Part shown: positions 56,701 to 64,000 of the stretch, piece after piece
Numbering within the stretch: position 1 is the first letter of the stretch
Layout of the letters: each line of letters begins with the position of its first letter
Origin: Hyphomicrobiales bacterium
Lineage (GTDB): Bacteria > Pseudomonadota > Alphaproteobacteria > Rhizobiales > Rhizobiaceae
DNA: 64,000 bases
NCBI GenBank assembly: GCA_900472925.1
Contig: UCJU01000004.1
Span: 248,001 to 312,000 of the forward strand
Direction: 5' to 3'
Notes under the pieces: generated by a model
The model's input: the letters and a program-made list of their open reading frames with translations, nothing else
Database searches by the model: none
What the model was told of the DNA's origin: nothing
Translations under genes and position numbers: made by a program

Positions 56701-57750
56701 TCAGATCGACTTTACCACTGGGCTGGCAGAAATCTCCGCACCCATAAATATGGGTGGAATTTCCACGAGTGAGCCGGTGGCCGCGCCTTCATCTATGATG
56801 TTGAATACGGCATCCAACATACCCTGCACATCCTGCCGAACCATCTCGATTTCGTCCCCAAGCAATGCGGCGAAGGGATCCCAGTCAAAACAGCCAATGA
56901 CCGGCGTGCGGTCTTCGTAGTAGCCGGATCGTTTGATCCAGCGCATGACGCCTTCCAGTGAAATTGTTGAGTTCACAAACATCCCGACCGGCAGCGGATC
57001 ACCTGAGGCGGCAAGCGCCTGAAGGGACTTCTCGGCTTTCTCAGGCGCATAGCCTGAGGCAAGGATATGCGCATCGTTGACGGGAATACCGATGTCGTGA
57101 TGAGCGGCGCGAAAACCTCGAATACGCTCAGCGGTATTGTGGTCACTACCGCGACCACCGACGAACAGAAGGGGTTGGGCTGAGCCCAGCTTGCGTTTGC
57201 TGTTGGCGAGAATTCGCCGGGTCAGTTCGTATGCGCCACCGAAGTTGTCGGAAATGATCGATGGTGCCTTGCTGCCTGGAAGGTCCAGATTGAGGCTCCG
57301 CGCGCCTGCCTGATTGCAAAGATCGCTGATGCGGTCCGGGTCGGTCGCTCCGGTCGAGATCAGCCATTCGACCTGATATGACAAAAGTGTTTGGGCTGCT
57401 TCGATCTCGAGCGCAGGATCGCGCCGTGTGCAGGTGATGATGGGAAACAGGCCGCGTTCGCGCGCCATCGTCTCGAAAGTTTCAACGATGGATCCAAAAT
57501 AGCGATTGTCGTATTTTGGTACGATCATGCCGACAATATGGGACTTTTCTCGACGCAAAAGGCTGGCTTGCATGTTGACTGCATAGCCCTGTTCCTTGGC
57601 GATCTGGGTGATCTTCTCGGCCAGAGCGCTACTGATCCTGCGCTTCTTCCAATTACCGTTGAGCACGGCGCTGACTGCACTCGCCGACGTCTGCGCAAGC
57701 GTGGCCAAATCGTAGATCGTGGTCTTCTTCGCCGGTTTGTCCTGATTCAC
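56701..57750 (-). CDS. LacI family transcriptional regulator of the ribitol locus
   Basis: A 349-residue regulator. The N-terminal HTH reads TTIYDLATLAQTSASAVSAVLNGNWKKRRIS, and the periplasmic-binding-like ligand domain follows (HIVGMIVPKYDNRYFGSIVETFETMARERG, GCFDWDPFAALLGDEIEMVRQD). GTG 57750 is chosen: GGAGGG precedes it and the HTH starts within ten residues; longer readings up to 57912 add unconserved residues. It is divergent from the ribitol ABC operon, and an inverted repeat in the shared region (57810-57839) is a likely operator. Confidence 0.9.
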   Translation of the reverse strand: MNQDKPAKKTTIYDLATLAQTSASAVSAVLNGNWKKRRISSALAEKITQIAKEQGYAVNMQASLLRREKSHIVGMIVPKYDNRYFGSIVETFETMARERGLFPIITCTRRDPALEIEAAQTLLSYQVEWLISTGATDPDRISDLCNQAGARSLNLDLPGSKAPSIISDNFGGAYELTRRILANSKRKLGSAQPLLFVGGRGSDHNTAERIRGFRAAHHDIGIPVNDAHILASGYAPEKAEKSLQALAASGDPLPVGMFVNSTISLEGVMRWIKRSGYYEDRTPVIGCFDWDPFAALLGDEIEMVRQDVQGMLDAVFNIIDEGAATGSLVEIPPIFMGAEISASPVVKSI

Positions 57751-57809
57751 GCGTCCCTCCACTTCCAAACATAGTCTTGACATCAATCTGCCAAAGGAGC
57801 AATCTGCTT

Positions 57810-57839
57810 CATCGATTGAGCATAGATGCGCAATCGATG
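57810..57839. promoter_or_regulatory. inverted repeat in the divergent LacI/ribitol-operon promoter region
   Basis: CATCGATTG (57810-57818) and CAATCGATG (57831-57839) are perfect complements 12 bases apart. Each arm contains ATCGAT. The spacing is wider than usual for a LacI dimer, so the arms could be parts of two sites. Confidence 0.5.
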
Positions 57840-58018
57840 TTATTGGTTGACTGTGGAGGGTCGGCCGGGAGGCATCCGAGTTCATTTCCAGACCGTTACG
57901 CCGGGGATACACCGGCAGCAGTCGGTCGAAATCCTGTCATGCGGGCAGGCAAGGGAAGGGCTTGGAGATACCGGAACGCGTCTCTCGGTAAGAATTTTGA
58001 ATTCAAAAGGAGGAGACT

Positions 58019-59065
58019 ATGAGACTTCGTTCAATGATGGTGATGTCGGTTGCTGCCTGTGCAATGTTTGCAGGCTCGGCCTACGCACAGGAAGCCGCGA
58101 CTGTCGCGTTCCTGATGCCTGACCAGGCGTCGACGCGCTACGAGAACCATGACTATCCCGGCTTCAAGGCCGAAATGGCAAAGCTCTGCGCCAAGTGCAC
58201 GCTGATCTACCAGAACGCAAATGGTGATGCAGCGCTTCAGCAGCAGCAGTTCAACTCCGTGATCGCTCAAGGCGCAAAGGTCGTCGTGCTCGATCCGGTC
58301 GATTCCGCAGCCGCAGCGGCTCTGGTCGAGATCGCCCAGTCCCAGGAGGTCAAGGTTATCGCCTATGACCGTCCTATCCCCGCCAAGCCTGCTGACTACT
58401 ATGTTTCGTTCGACAATCAGGGGATCGGCGAGGCGATTGCCAAGTCCTTGGTCGCGCATTTGAAGGCAACCGGCGTTCCGGCTGGCGCTGGCGTTCTGCA
58501 GATCAACGGTTCGCCGACAGATGCCGCAGCAGGTCTGATCCGCGATGGCGTGCATCTCGGTCTAAAGGACTCAGGCTACAAGACGCTGGCTGAATATGAC
58601 ACGCCTGAATGGGCTCCGCCCAAGGCGCAGGAATGGGCTGCTGGTCAGATCACCCGCTTCGGTGCCGACATCAAGGGCGTCGTTGCTGCCAATGATGGCA
58701 CAGGCGGCGGCGCGATTGCCGCCTTCAAGGCCGCTGGTGTCAATCCCGTTCCACCTGTGACAGGCAATGATGCCACCATCGCAGCGTTGCAACTGATCAT
58801 TTCCGGCGATCAATACAACACGATCTCCAAGCCTTCGGAAATCGTTGCTGCTGCAGCTGCGAAAGTGGCGGTTCAGTTCCTGAAAGGCGAAAAGCCCGAG
58901 GGGAAAACCTCTCTTTACGACACGCCATCAGAGCTCTTCATTCCCGCCGTTGTCACGGCGGAAAACATAAAGTCGGAAATCTTCGACAAGAAGATTCAGA
59001 CCGTTCAGGAAGTTTGCACCGGCGAATACGCTGCAGGCTGCAAGAAGCTCGGCATCACGCAGTAA
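58019..59065 (+). CDS. sugar/polyol ABC transporter substrate-binding protein (ribose/xylose type), probably ribitol
   Basis: A 348-residue periplasmic protein with a signal peptide (MRLRSMMVMSVAACAMFAGS, cleavage near YAQ). The mature protein is of the RbsB/XylF class: TVAFLMPDQASTRYENHDYPGFKAEM, DPVDSAAAAALVEIAQ, GVVAANDGTGGGAIAAFKAAG, VTGNDATIAALQLIISGDQ. GGAGGAG lies upstream of the ATG. The neighbouring ribitol dehydrogenase and pentulose kinase genes suggest ribitol as ligand. A stable hairpin follows the gene, common after highly expressed binding-protein genes. Confidence 0.93.
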   Translation: MRLRSMMVMSVAACAMFAGSAYAQEAATVAFLMPDQASTRYENHDYPGFKAEMAKLCAKCTLIYQNANGDAALQQQQFNSVIAQGAKVVVLDPVDSAAAAALVEIAQSQEVKVIAYDRPIPAKPADYYVSFDNQGIGEAIAKSLVAHLKATGVPAGAGVLQINGSPTDAAAGLIRDGVHLGLKDSGYKTLAEYDTPEWAPPKAQEWAAGQITRFGADIKGVVAANDGTGGGAIAAFKAAGVNPVPPVTGNDATIAALQLIISGDQYNTISKPSEIVAAAAAKVAVQFLKGEKPEGKTSLYDTPSELFIPAVVTAENIKSEIFDKKIQTVQEVCTGEYAAGCKKLGITQ

Positions 59066-59079
59066 CAGTCCTCGAAGCT

Positions 59080-59109
59080 GCCCGACCGGATATCGTTATG
59101 CGGTCGGGC
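59080..59109 (+). other. intercistronic hairpin after the binding-protein gene
   Basis: GCCCGACCG (59080-59088) and CGGTCGGGC (59101-59109) form a perfect 9-bp stem with a 12-base loop, without a T-run. It probably protects the upstream messenger and lowers expression of the ATPase gene. Confidence 0.5.
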
Positions 59110-59140
59110 ATATCCGTGAACCAAAAAAGAGCCTGATCCT

Positions 59141-59959
59141 ATGGTGCAGACACACACGAACGTCCCGGAGAAGGGGAGCACGCTTCTCAAACTGAGCAAA
59201 ATTTCGAAGAAATTCGGTGCGGTGTCGGCACTGACCGATATCGACCTGGAAGTGCGCGCTGGCGAGGTTGTGGCGCTGGTGGGTGATAATGGCGCGGGCA
59301 AATCCACATTGGTCAAGGTGCTCGCTGGCGTCCACCAGCCCACCTCGGGCACGATCGAATTTTGCGGTCAGGACGTCTCTCTCGACAGTCCTAGCCGTGC
59401 CTTGGAACTGGGTATTGCCACCGTCTTCCAGGATTTGGCGCTATGTGAAAATCTCGATGTCGTTGCCAACCTTTTCCTCGGCCATGAAATGTCGCCGTGG
59501 AACCTCGATGAAGTCGCCATGGAAGTTCGTGCCTGGACCTTGCTCAAGGAGCTTGCCGCGCGCATTCCCTCGGTGCGGGAACCTATTGCCTCACTATCTG
59601 GCGGGCAGCGTCAGACCGTTGCCATTGCGCGATCGCTGCTGCTTGATCCCAAAATCATCATGCTGGACGAGCCAACCGCCGCGCTCGGTGTTGCCCAGAC
59701 GGCCGAGGTCTTGAACCTGATCGAGCGCGTGCGCGATCGTGGCCTGGGTGTCATCATCATCAGCCACAACATGGAAGATGTCCGCGCCGTTGCCGACCGC
59801 ATCGTCGTGCTTCGCCTTGGGCGAAACAATGGCGTCTTCGACCCGGATGCGTCCAATCAGGAGCTTGTCGCTTCCATCACCGGCGCGACCGAAAACTCGG
59901 TATCCCGCCGCAATGAGCGCAAAACCGGCCACACGGAAACGACCGGGAGCACCCTATGA
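59141..59959 (+). CDS. sugar ABC transporter ATP-binding protein, single-domain (FrcA-like)
   Basis: A 272-residue ATPase with one nucleotide-binding domain, in contrast to the fused double ATPases RbsA/XylG of about 500 residues. Walker A is GDNGAGKST, the signature is LSGGQRQ, Walker B is IIMLDEPTAALG, and the His switch is ISHNMEDV. It is like FrcA of Sinorhizobium. The start ATG 59141 has a weak ribosome site. It overlaps the permease gene by four bases. Confidence 0.92.
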   Translation: MVQTHTNVPEKGSTLLKLSKISKKFGAVSALTDIDLEVRAGEVVALVGDNGAGKSTLVKVLAGVHQPTSGTIEFCGQDVSLDSPSRALELGIATVFQDLALCENLDVVANLFLGHEMSPWNLDEVAMEVRAWTLLKELAARIPSVREPIASLSGGQRQTVAIARSLLLDPKIIMLDEPTAALGVAQTAEVLNLIERVRDRGLGVIIISHNMEDVRAVADRIVVLRLGRNNGVFDPDASNQELVASITGATENSVSRRNERKTGHTETTGSTL

Positions 59960-61218
59960 GCCAGAATATGTCCAACGATACGTCCAGCAAAGCGTCAGCT
60001 CTCGATCGCAGCGATGTTCGCGTCGCGCATGATGACGGCATCTCGGGAATGGTCCGCGGTTTCTTCAATCGCGTGCGGTCCGGCGATCTCGGAATGCTGC
60101 CGGTGGCCATTGGTCTGATCGTCATCTCCACTGTTTTCAGCATCCTCAATCCGGTCTTTCTGGCTCCGAACAACCTTGTCAATTTGCTGTTCGATTGTGC
60201 CACTGTCGGTATCATTTCTCTTGGCATCGTCTGTGTGCTCTTGCTCGGAGAGATTGACCTGTCTGTCGGCTCGATGAGCGGCCTGTCATCCGCCATTATC
60301 GGCGTCCTATGGGTCAACACAGGTTTGCCAATCCCGGTCGCGATTTTCGCGGCTCTGGTGTTTGGTGCGCTGGTCGGCGCTCTCTATTCCCTCATGTACA
60401 ATCGCATGGGCATGCCCAGTTTCGTGGCAACACTTGCGGGGCTGCTCGCCTTGCTCGGCTTTCAGCTCTACATCCTTGGCCCGACAGGCAGCATCAATCT
60501 TCCCTATGCCTCGCCACTGGTTCGTTTTGGTCAGATTCTGGTGATGCCGGACTGGCTGTCCTATACGCTGGCTCTCGTGCCCGGCTTGGTGCTCGTCGTC
60601 ACTGGCTACCTGGCTCGTCAGCGCCGTCTATCGGTCAATTTGTCAGCACAGCCGCTCAGCAGTCTGGTGATCAAGGCTGTCGTACTCACGCTGATTTTTG
60701 AATTTGCGGTCTACTATCTGAACCTTGGCCGCGGTGTGCCTTACATGTTTGGTCTCTTCGTCGCATTGGTGGTCATTCTCAATTATGCGCTGACCAAGAC
60801 AAAATGGGGTCGGTCGATGTTTGCCGTTGGTGGCAACAGGGAGGCGGCCCGTCGCTCCGGCATCAATGTGCGCCGGATCTACCTGAGCGCTTTCATGCTG
60901 TGCTCGACACTTGGTGCTTTGGGTGGCGTGCTATCAGCGTCGCGTTTGGCTTCGTCCAGCCAGCAGGCCGGTACCGGCGACGTCAACCTGAATGCGATCG
61001 CTGCGGCCGTGATCGGCGGTACCAGTCTCTTCGGTGGACGCGGCAGCGCTTATTCGGCACTGCTTGGCATCATCGTCATCCAGGCCATTTCCAATGGCCT
61101 CACCCTGCTCAACCTCAACTCATCATTGCGCTACATGATAACCGGGGCAGTTCTTGCAATCGCCGTCATTGTCGATTCGCTGGCACGCCGTTCCCGCGTC
61201 AGCCATGGCCGCGCCTAA
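59956..61218 (+). CDS. sugar ABC transporter permease, XylH/RbsC type
   Basis: A 420-residue inner-membrane permease with about ten helices after a 35-residue cytoplasmic N-terminus. Signature blocks: GIVCVLLLGEIDLSVGSMSGLSSAI, MGMPSFVATLAGLLALLGFQL, and AAAVIGGTSLFGGRGSAYSALLGI. The length is closer to XylH (about 390) than RbsC (about 320), because of an extra loop in the middle (ARQRRLSVNLSAQPLSSL). It forms a homodimeric channel with the ATPase encoded upstream. Confidence 0.93.
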   Translation: MSQNMSNDTSSKASALDRSDVRVAHDDGISGMVRGFFNRVRSGDLGMLPVAIGLIVISTVFSILNPVFLAPNNLVNLLFDCATVGIISLGIVCVLLLGEIDLSVGSMSGLSSAIIGVLWVNTGLPIPVAIFAALVFGALVGALYSLMYNRMGMPSFVATLAGLLALLGFQLYILGPTGSINLPYASPLVRFGQILVMPDWLSYTLALVPGLVLVVTGYLARQRRLSVNLSAQPLSSLVIKAVVLTLIFEFAVYYLNLGRGVPYMFGLFVALVVILNYALTKTKWGRSMFAVGGNREAARRSGINVRRIYLSAFMLCSTLGALGGVLSASRLASSSQQAGTGDVNLNAIAAAVIGGTSLFGGRGSAYSALLGIIVIQAISNGLTLLNLNSSLRYMITGAVLAIAVIVDSLARRSRVSHGRA

Positions 61219-61239
61219 TACCATATTGGAGGAAATCTG

Positions 61240-61968
61240 ATGGCTGAACTCATGAAGGGCAAAGTTGCCGCCATAACCGGCGCCGCATCGGGCATCGGTC
61301 TTGAATGCGCGCGCACCTTGCTCGCAGAAGGCGCAACTGTCGTGTTGATCGACCGCGCCAAGGAAAAATTGGAGGCTTTTTGTGCCGAACTCGGAGACAA
61401 CGCTAAGCCTTTGGTAGTCGATTTGCTGAATGGACCGGAAGTCTCGGCCATGCTGCCACGTATTCTGGAAATCGCTGGCGGGCTCGACATTTTTTACGCC
61501 AATGCCGGGGCCTATGTCGGCGGAGCTGTGGCTGAGGGCGATCCCGACGCATGGGACCGGATGCTGAACCTCAATATCAATGCGGCCTTCCGCTCGGTGC
61601 ACGCTGTGCTGCCGCACATGATCGCTCAAAAGTCGGGCGACATCCTGTTCACTAGTTCGATTGCTGGTGTCGTGCCGGTTGTGTGGGAGCCGATCTATAC
61701 CGCATCGAAATTCGCGGTTCAGGCTTTCGTGCACTCCACCCGTCGTCAGGTCGCTCCACATGGCGTGCGTGTTGGCGCGGTGCTGCCGGGTCCTGTCGTT
61801 ACCGCATTGATCGATGATTGGCCAAAGGCCAAGCTCGAAGATGCGCTGGCCAATGGTAGCCTGATGCAGCCAAAGGAAGTGGCGGACGCTGTTCTGTTCA
61901 TGCTGTCGCGACCGCGCAACATTACCATCCGCGATCTCGTCATTCTGCCCAACAGCGTCGATCTTTGA
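61240..61968 (+). CDS. rbtD: ribitol 2-dehydrogenase (short-chain dehydrogenase)
   Basis: A 242-residue SDR with GAASGIG cofactor loop, NAG motif in FYANAGAY, catalytic Ser in FTSSIAG and the Y-x-x-x-K pair in YTASKFA. From memory the sequence is closely similar to Klebsiella ribitol dehydrogenase over long stretches, for example [20 protein letters not shown] and the C-terminal VILPNSVDL. It oxidises ribitol to D-ribulose with NAD. GGAGG precedes the ATG, and the gene follows the permease by 21 bases. Confidence 0.92.
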   Translation: MAELMKGKVAAITGAASGIGLECARTLLAEGATVVLIDRAKEKLEAFCAELGDNAKPLVVDLLNGPEVSAMLPRILEIAGGLDIFYANAGAYVGGAVAEGDPDAWDRMLNLNINAAFRSVHAVLPHMIAQKSGDILFTSSIAGVVPVVWEPIYTASKFAVQAFVHSTRRQVAPHGVRVGAVLPGPVVTALIDDWPKAKLEDALANGSLMQPKEVADAVLFMLSRPRNITIRDLVILPNSVDL

Positions 61969-62022
61969 TCGACGCCACCGGTTGCCATCTTCCCATCCCT
62001 AGACTGTCAAGAGCCAAGCACC

Positions 62023-63651
62023 ATGAATACTACAGCGAACCCCGCCGTTTCGGGATACCTCATCGGCATCGATGTCGGCACTGGCAGCGCGCGAGCTGGC
62101 CTTTTCGATCTGGATGGCCAGATGCTGGCATCGGCCAAGCAAGACATCTCGCTCTTTCGCGAAGCCGGTGCAATCGTTGAGCAGTCCAGTGCCGAGATAT
62201 GGGATGCTGTCTGCGCCATCGTACGGGAAGTGGTGAGTGTCAGTGGCATCGATCCTGCTGCCGTCATCGGTCTGGGTTTCGATGCGACCTGCTCGCTTGT
62301 GGTGCTGGGGGAGGGTGGTCGGCCTCTGGCCGTTGGGCCTTCGGAGGACAATAGCCGTGACATCATCGTCTGGATGGATCACCGCGCTGTTGCGCAGGCA
62401 GAGCGTATCAATGCGCTGGGGCATGATGTGTTGCGTTACGTAGGGGGCCGGATATCGCCGGAGATGGAGACGCCAAAGCTGCTGTGGCTGAAGGAAAATC
62501 GTCCTCGCATCTTCGACAAAGCATGGCAGTTCTTCGATCTCGCAGACTTCCTGACGTGGAAATCTACGGGTGATCTGTCGCGCTCGACCTGCACGGTTAC
62601 GTGCAAGTGGACCTATCTGGCGCATGAGAAAAGATGGGATCCGAGCTATTTCAAAAAGATGGGCCTTGGAGCGTTGGCTGATGAGAAATTTGCCCGCATC
62701 GGCACGACCATCGTTGAGCCGGGAACGCCGCTTGGCCAGGGCTTGTCGAAAGATGCGGCGGCCGCCATGGGATTATTGCCGGGTACGGCCGTTGCCGCTG
62801 GCATGATCGACGCTCATGCTGGCGGGATCGGAACCGCAGGCGTTGGTGGCAACCCGCAGACCAATCTTGCCTATGTCTTCGGAACGTCTTCCTGCACCAT
62901 GACCTCGACTGCGGAGCCGGTCTTCGTTCCGGGAGTTTGGGGACCTTATTTCTCTGCGATGGTCCCGGGCATGTGGCTCAACGAAGGCGGACAGAGCGCC
63001 GCTGGGGCGGCAATCGACCAGTTGCTCTCGTTCCATCCGGCGGCTGCGGAGGCGCAGACAAGGGCTTCAGGCCAGTGTGTACCGTTGCCGGTGCTGGTTG
63101 CCGATAAGGCTATGGCAAGGTCCGCAAGCGCGTCAGACGTCGTGCATCTTGCCCTTGGACTGCACGTCGTTCCGGAATTTCTAGGCAACCGCGCGCCCTT
63201 TGCCGATCCGCACGCGCGCGCGGTCATTTCGGGCCTCGGCATGGATCGTGACTTCGATAGCCTCGTCGCACTCTACGTCGCTGGTCTCTGTGGCATAGGA
63301 TATGGCCTGCGGCAAATCATCGAGGTTCAGGCAAAAGCAGGCGCGACTGTCGAGCGCGTCGTCATAAGCGGAGGCGCCGGTCAGCACGATCTGGTCCGTC
63401 AGGTTCTGGCAGATGCCTGCGGCTTACCCGTGATTGCCACGGTTTCGGAGGAGCCCGTGCTGCTTGGTTCCGCGATCCTCGGCGCAGTCGCCAGCGGCGC
63501 TTTCGCGAATGCACGTTCGGCCATGACAAGTCTTTGCAAAGTCGACCGCATCTACACGCCTGTCGAGGGACAGTTGGCAGATATTCATGCCAAGCGTTAC
63601 GCGACATTCACCGCGTTGCAGGACCTAGCTCGATCCTCACGCGAAGCCTGA
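62023..63651 (+). CDS. FGGY-family pentulose kinase, probably D-ribulokinase
   Basis: A 542-residue sugar kinase of the FGGY family. The N-terminal phosphate loop is GIDVGTGSARAGLFDLDGQ, the substrate region contains GFDATCSLVVLG and IIVWMDHRA, and the C-terminal ATP motif is VVISGGAGQHDLVRQVLADACG. Length and motifs place it with the ribulokinase group (AraB/FGGY pentulose kinases). After RbtD the substrate would be D-ribulose, giving D-ribulose 5-phosphate. It is 54 bases after rbtD and closes the operon. Confidence 0.9.
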   Translation: MNTTANPAVSGYLIGIDVGTGSARAGLFDLDGQMLASAKQDISLFREAGAIVEQSSAEIWDAVCAIVREVVSVSGIDPAAVIGLGFDATCSLVVLGEGGRPLAVGPSEDNSRDIIVWMDHRAVAQAERINALGHDVLRYVGGRISPEMETPKLLWLKENRPRIFDKAWQFFDLADFLTWKSTGDLSRSTCTVTCKWTYLAHEKRWDPSYFKKMGLGALADEKFARIGTTIVEPGTPLGQGLSKDAAAAMGLLPGTAVAAGMIDAHAGGIGTAGVGGNPQTNLAYVFGTSSCTMTSTAEPVFVPGVWGPYFSAMVPGMWLNEGGQSAAGAAIDQLLSFHPAAAEAQTRASGQCVPLPVLVADKAMARSASASDVVHLALGLHVVPEFLGNRAPFADPHARAVISGLGMDRDFDSLVALYVAGLCGIGYGLRQIIEVQAKAGATVERVVISGGAGQHDLVRQVLADACGLPVIATVSEEPVLLGSAILGAVASGAFANARSAMTSLCKVDRIYTPVEGQLADIHAKRYATFTALQDLARSSREA

Positions 63652-63804
63652 TCGAAATTTGCGGTACAGCGAGGGTTAGGAAGTCGAGATCCTCGTCTGT
63701 ATATGAACCCTATGGTTCGTTGACAGGGAATAGCTCTTAAAGCGTTTTAGACATGACATGCGCCCATGCAAAGGCACGCCGTTAGACAAGTTGCCAAAGG
63801 TGGT

Positions 63805-63828
63805 GGCCCCCTCATTCGCGAGGGGGCC
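63805..63828 (-). terminator. hairpin downstream of the last, minus-strand gene
   Basis: GGCCCCCTC (63805-63813), 6-base loop, GAGGGGGCC (63820-63828), a 9-bp GC-rich stem. On the minus strand it lies seven bases after the stop codon of the Trp/Arg-rich gene. No T-run is seen. Confidence 0.5.
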
Positions 63829-63835
63829 AAAGCGA

Positions 63836-64000
63836 TCACCATCTGTCGTAACCATAGTCGTGGCGCGCGCGCCAATCGCGTTGCTCATACCAGTTCCGGC
63901 GTTCCTGCCATTCGCGTCTGTCGCGCCATTCTCTTCGGGCTTCCCACCGATCGCGTCTGTCCCATCGATCTCCATATAATGGCGGCGGCCCATTTGGTCG
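63836..64000 (-). CDS. C-terminal part of a Trp/Arg-rich small protein, start beyond the window
   Basis: The minus-strand frame ending at the TGA 63838-63836 is open to the window edge. It reads PNGPPPLYGDRW and then repeats of the type DRRDRWEARREWRDRREWQ, ending ARHDYGYDRW. This Trp/Arg/Asp periodic composition is typical of small secreted or periplasmic rhizobial proteins of unknown function. The competing frames in the same stretch have no such pattern. A hairpin after the stop codon supports it. N-terminus and function are not visible. Confidence 0.65.
   Translation of the reverse strand, partial: RPNGPPPLYGDRWDRRDRWEARREWRDRREWQERRNWYEQRDWRARHDYGYDRW

Noticed and set aside
57969-57990. 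TACCG...CGGTA inverted repeat near the start of the ribitol binding-protein gene
   Set aside because: Arms of only five bases with a 12-base spacer are expected by chance in this amount of sequence.

Overview
The window looks like a chromosome or chromid segment of a Rhizobiaceae alphaproteobacterium, most likely Agrobacterium or a close Rhizobium. Reasons: moderately GC-rich DNA packed with ABC, TRAP and sugar-acid catabolism genes; an iron-sulfur photolyase of the PhrB type first described in Agrobacterium; a single-domain (Frc-like) sugar ABC ATPase; and an Omp25/31-type outer membrane protein. asd and a beta-carbonic anhydrase argue that this is core replicon DNA rather than a disposable plasmid. 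I saw no insertion sequence, prophage, CRISPR array, rRNA or tRNA.

Layout. 1-1376: the 3' end of an ornithine cyclodeaminase gene and a convergent EamA exporter. 1592-5051: an enolase-superfamily sugar-acid enzyme, an SGNH hydrolase and an orphan oligopeptide-type binding protein. 5104-17042: a TetR-controlled carbohydrate regulon. Its minus-strand operon encodes Gfo/Idh, a DUF993 aldolase-like protein, an enolase-superfamily protein and a TIM-barrel isomerase. Its plus-strand operon encodes a binding protein, two permeases, two Gfo/Idh enzymes and a MalK-type ATPase. Both promoters carry related 14-bp palindromes. 17057-24247: a PLP enzyme, a fumarylacetoacetase-family enzyme, a lytic transglycosylase, asd, and an MHS-type major facilitator with a large extra domain. 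24440-30860: a GntR-TRAP-idonate dehydrogenase-mannonate dehydrogenase operon for a sugar acid. 31025-32613: carbonic anhydrase and PdxY.

32747-39865 holds a 5-oxoproline/D-glutamate module: GntR regulator, Nramp-fold transporter, PxpA, DUF1445 (D-glutamate cyclase family), fused PxpB-PxpC, and a biotin carboxylase-BCCP fusion. The last two proteins together have the same parts as urea carboxylase, so the locus may encode a biotin-dependent relative of 5-oxoprolinase. 40000-43049: a GH144-like glucanase and PhrB. 43161-51084: a complete kdp potassium system, including kdpF and a second mini-gene of 27 codons. 51122-54680: a tandem KaiC-like ATPase whose gene overlaps that of a hybrid histidine kinase. 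54890-56590: a nitroreductase and an outer membrane protein. 56701-63651: a ribitol locus (LacI regulator, ABC importer, ribitol 2-dehydrogenase, pentulose kinase). The window ends inside a Trp/Arg-rich small gene on the minus strand.

The strongest candidates for something undescribed are the biotin-linked oxoproline module, the TetR keto-sugar-like regulon with DUF993, the KaiC-like/histidine-kinase pair, and the periplasmic insert in the MFS transporter. Function calls come from motifs and remembered family resemblance; no database search was possible.
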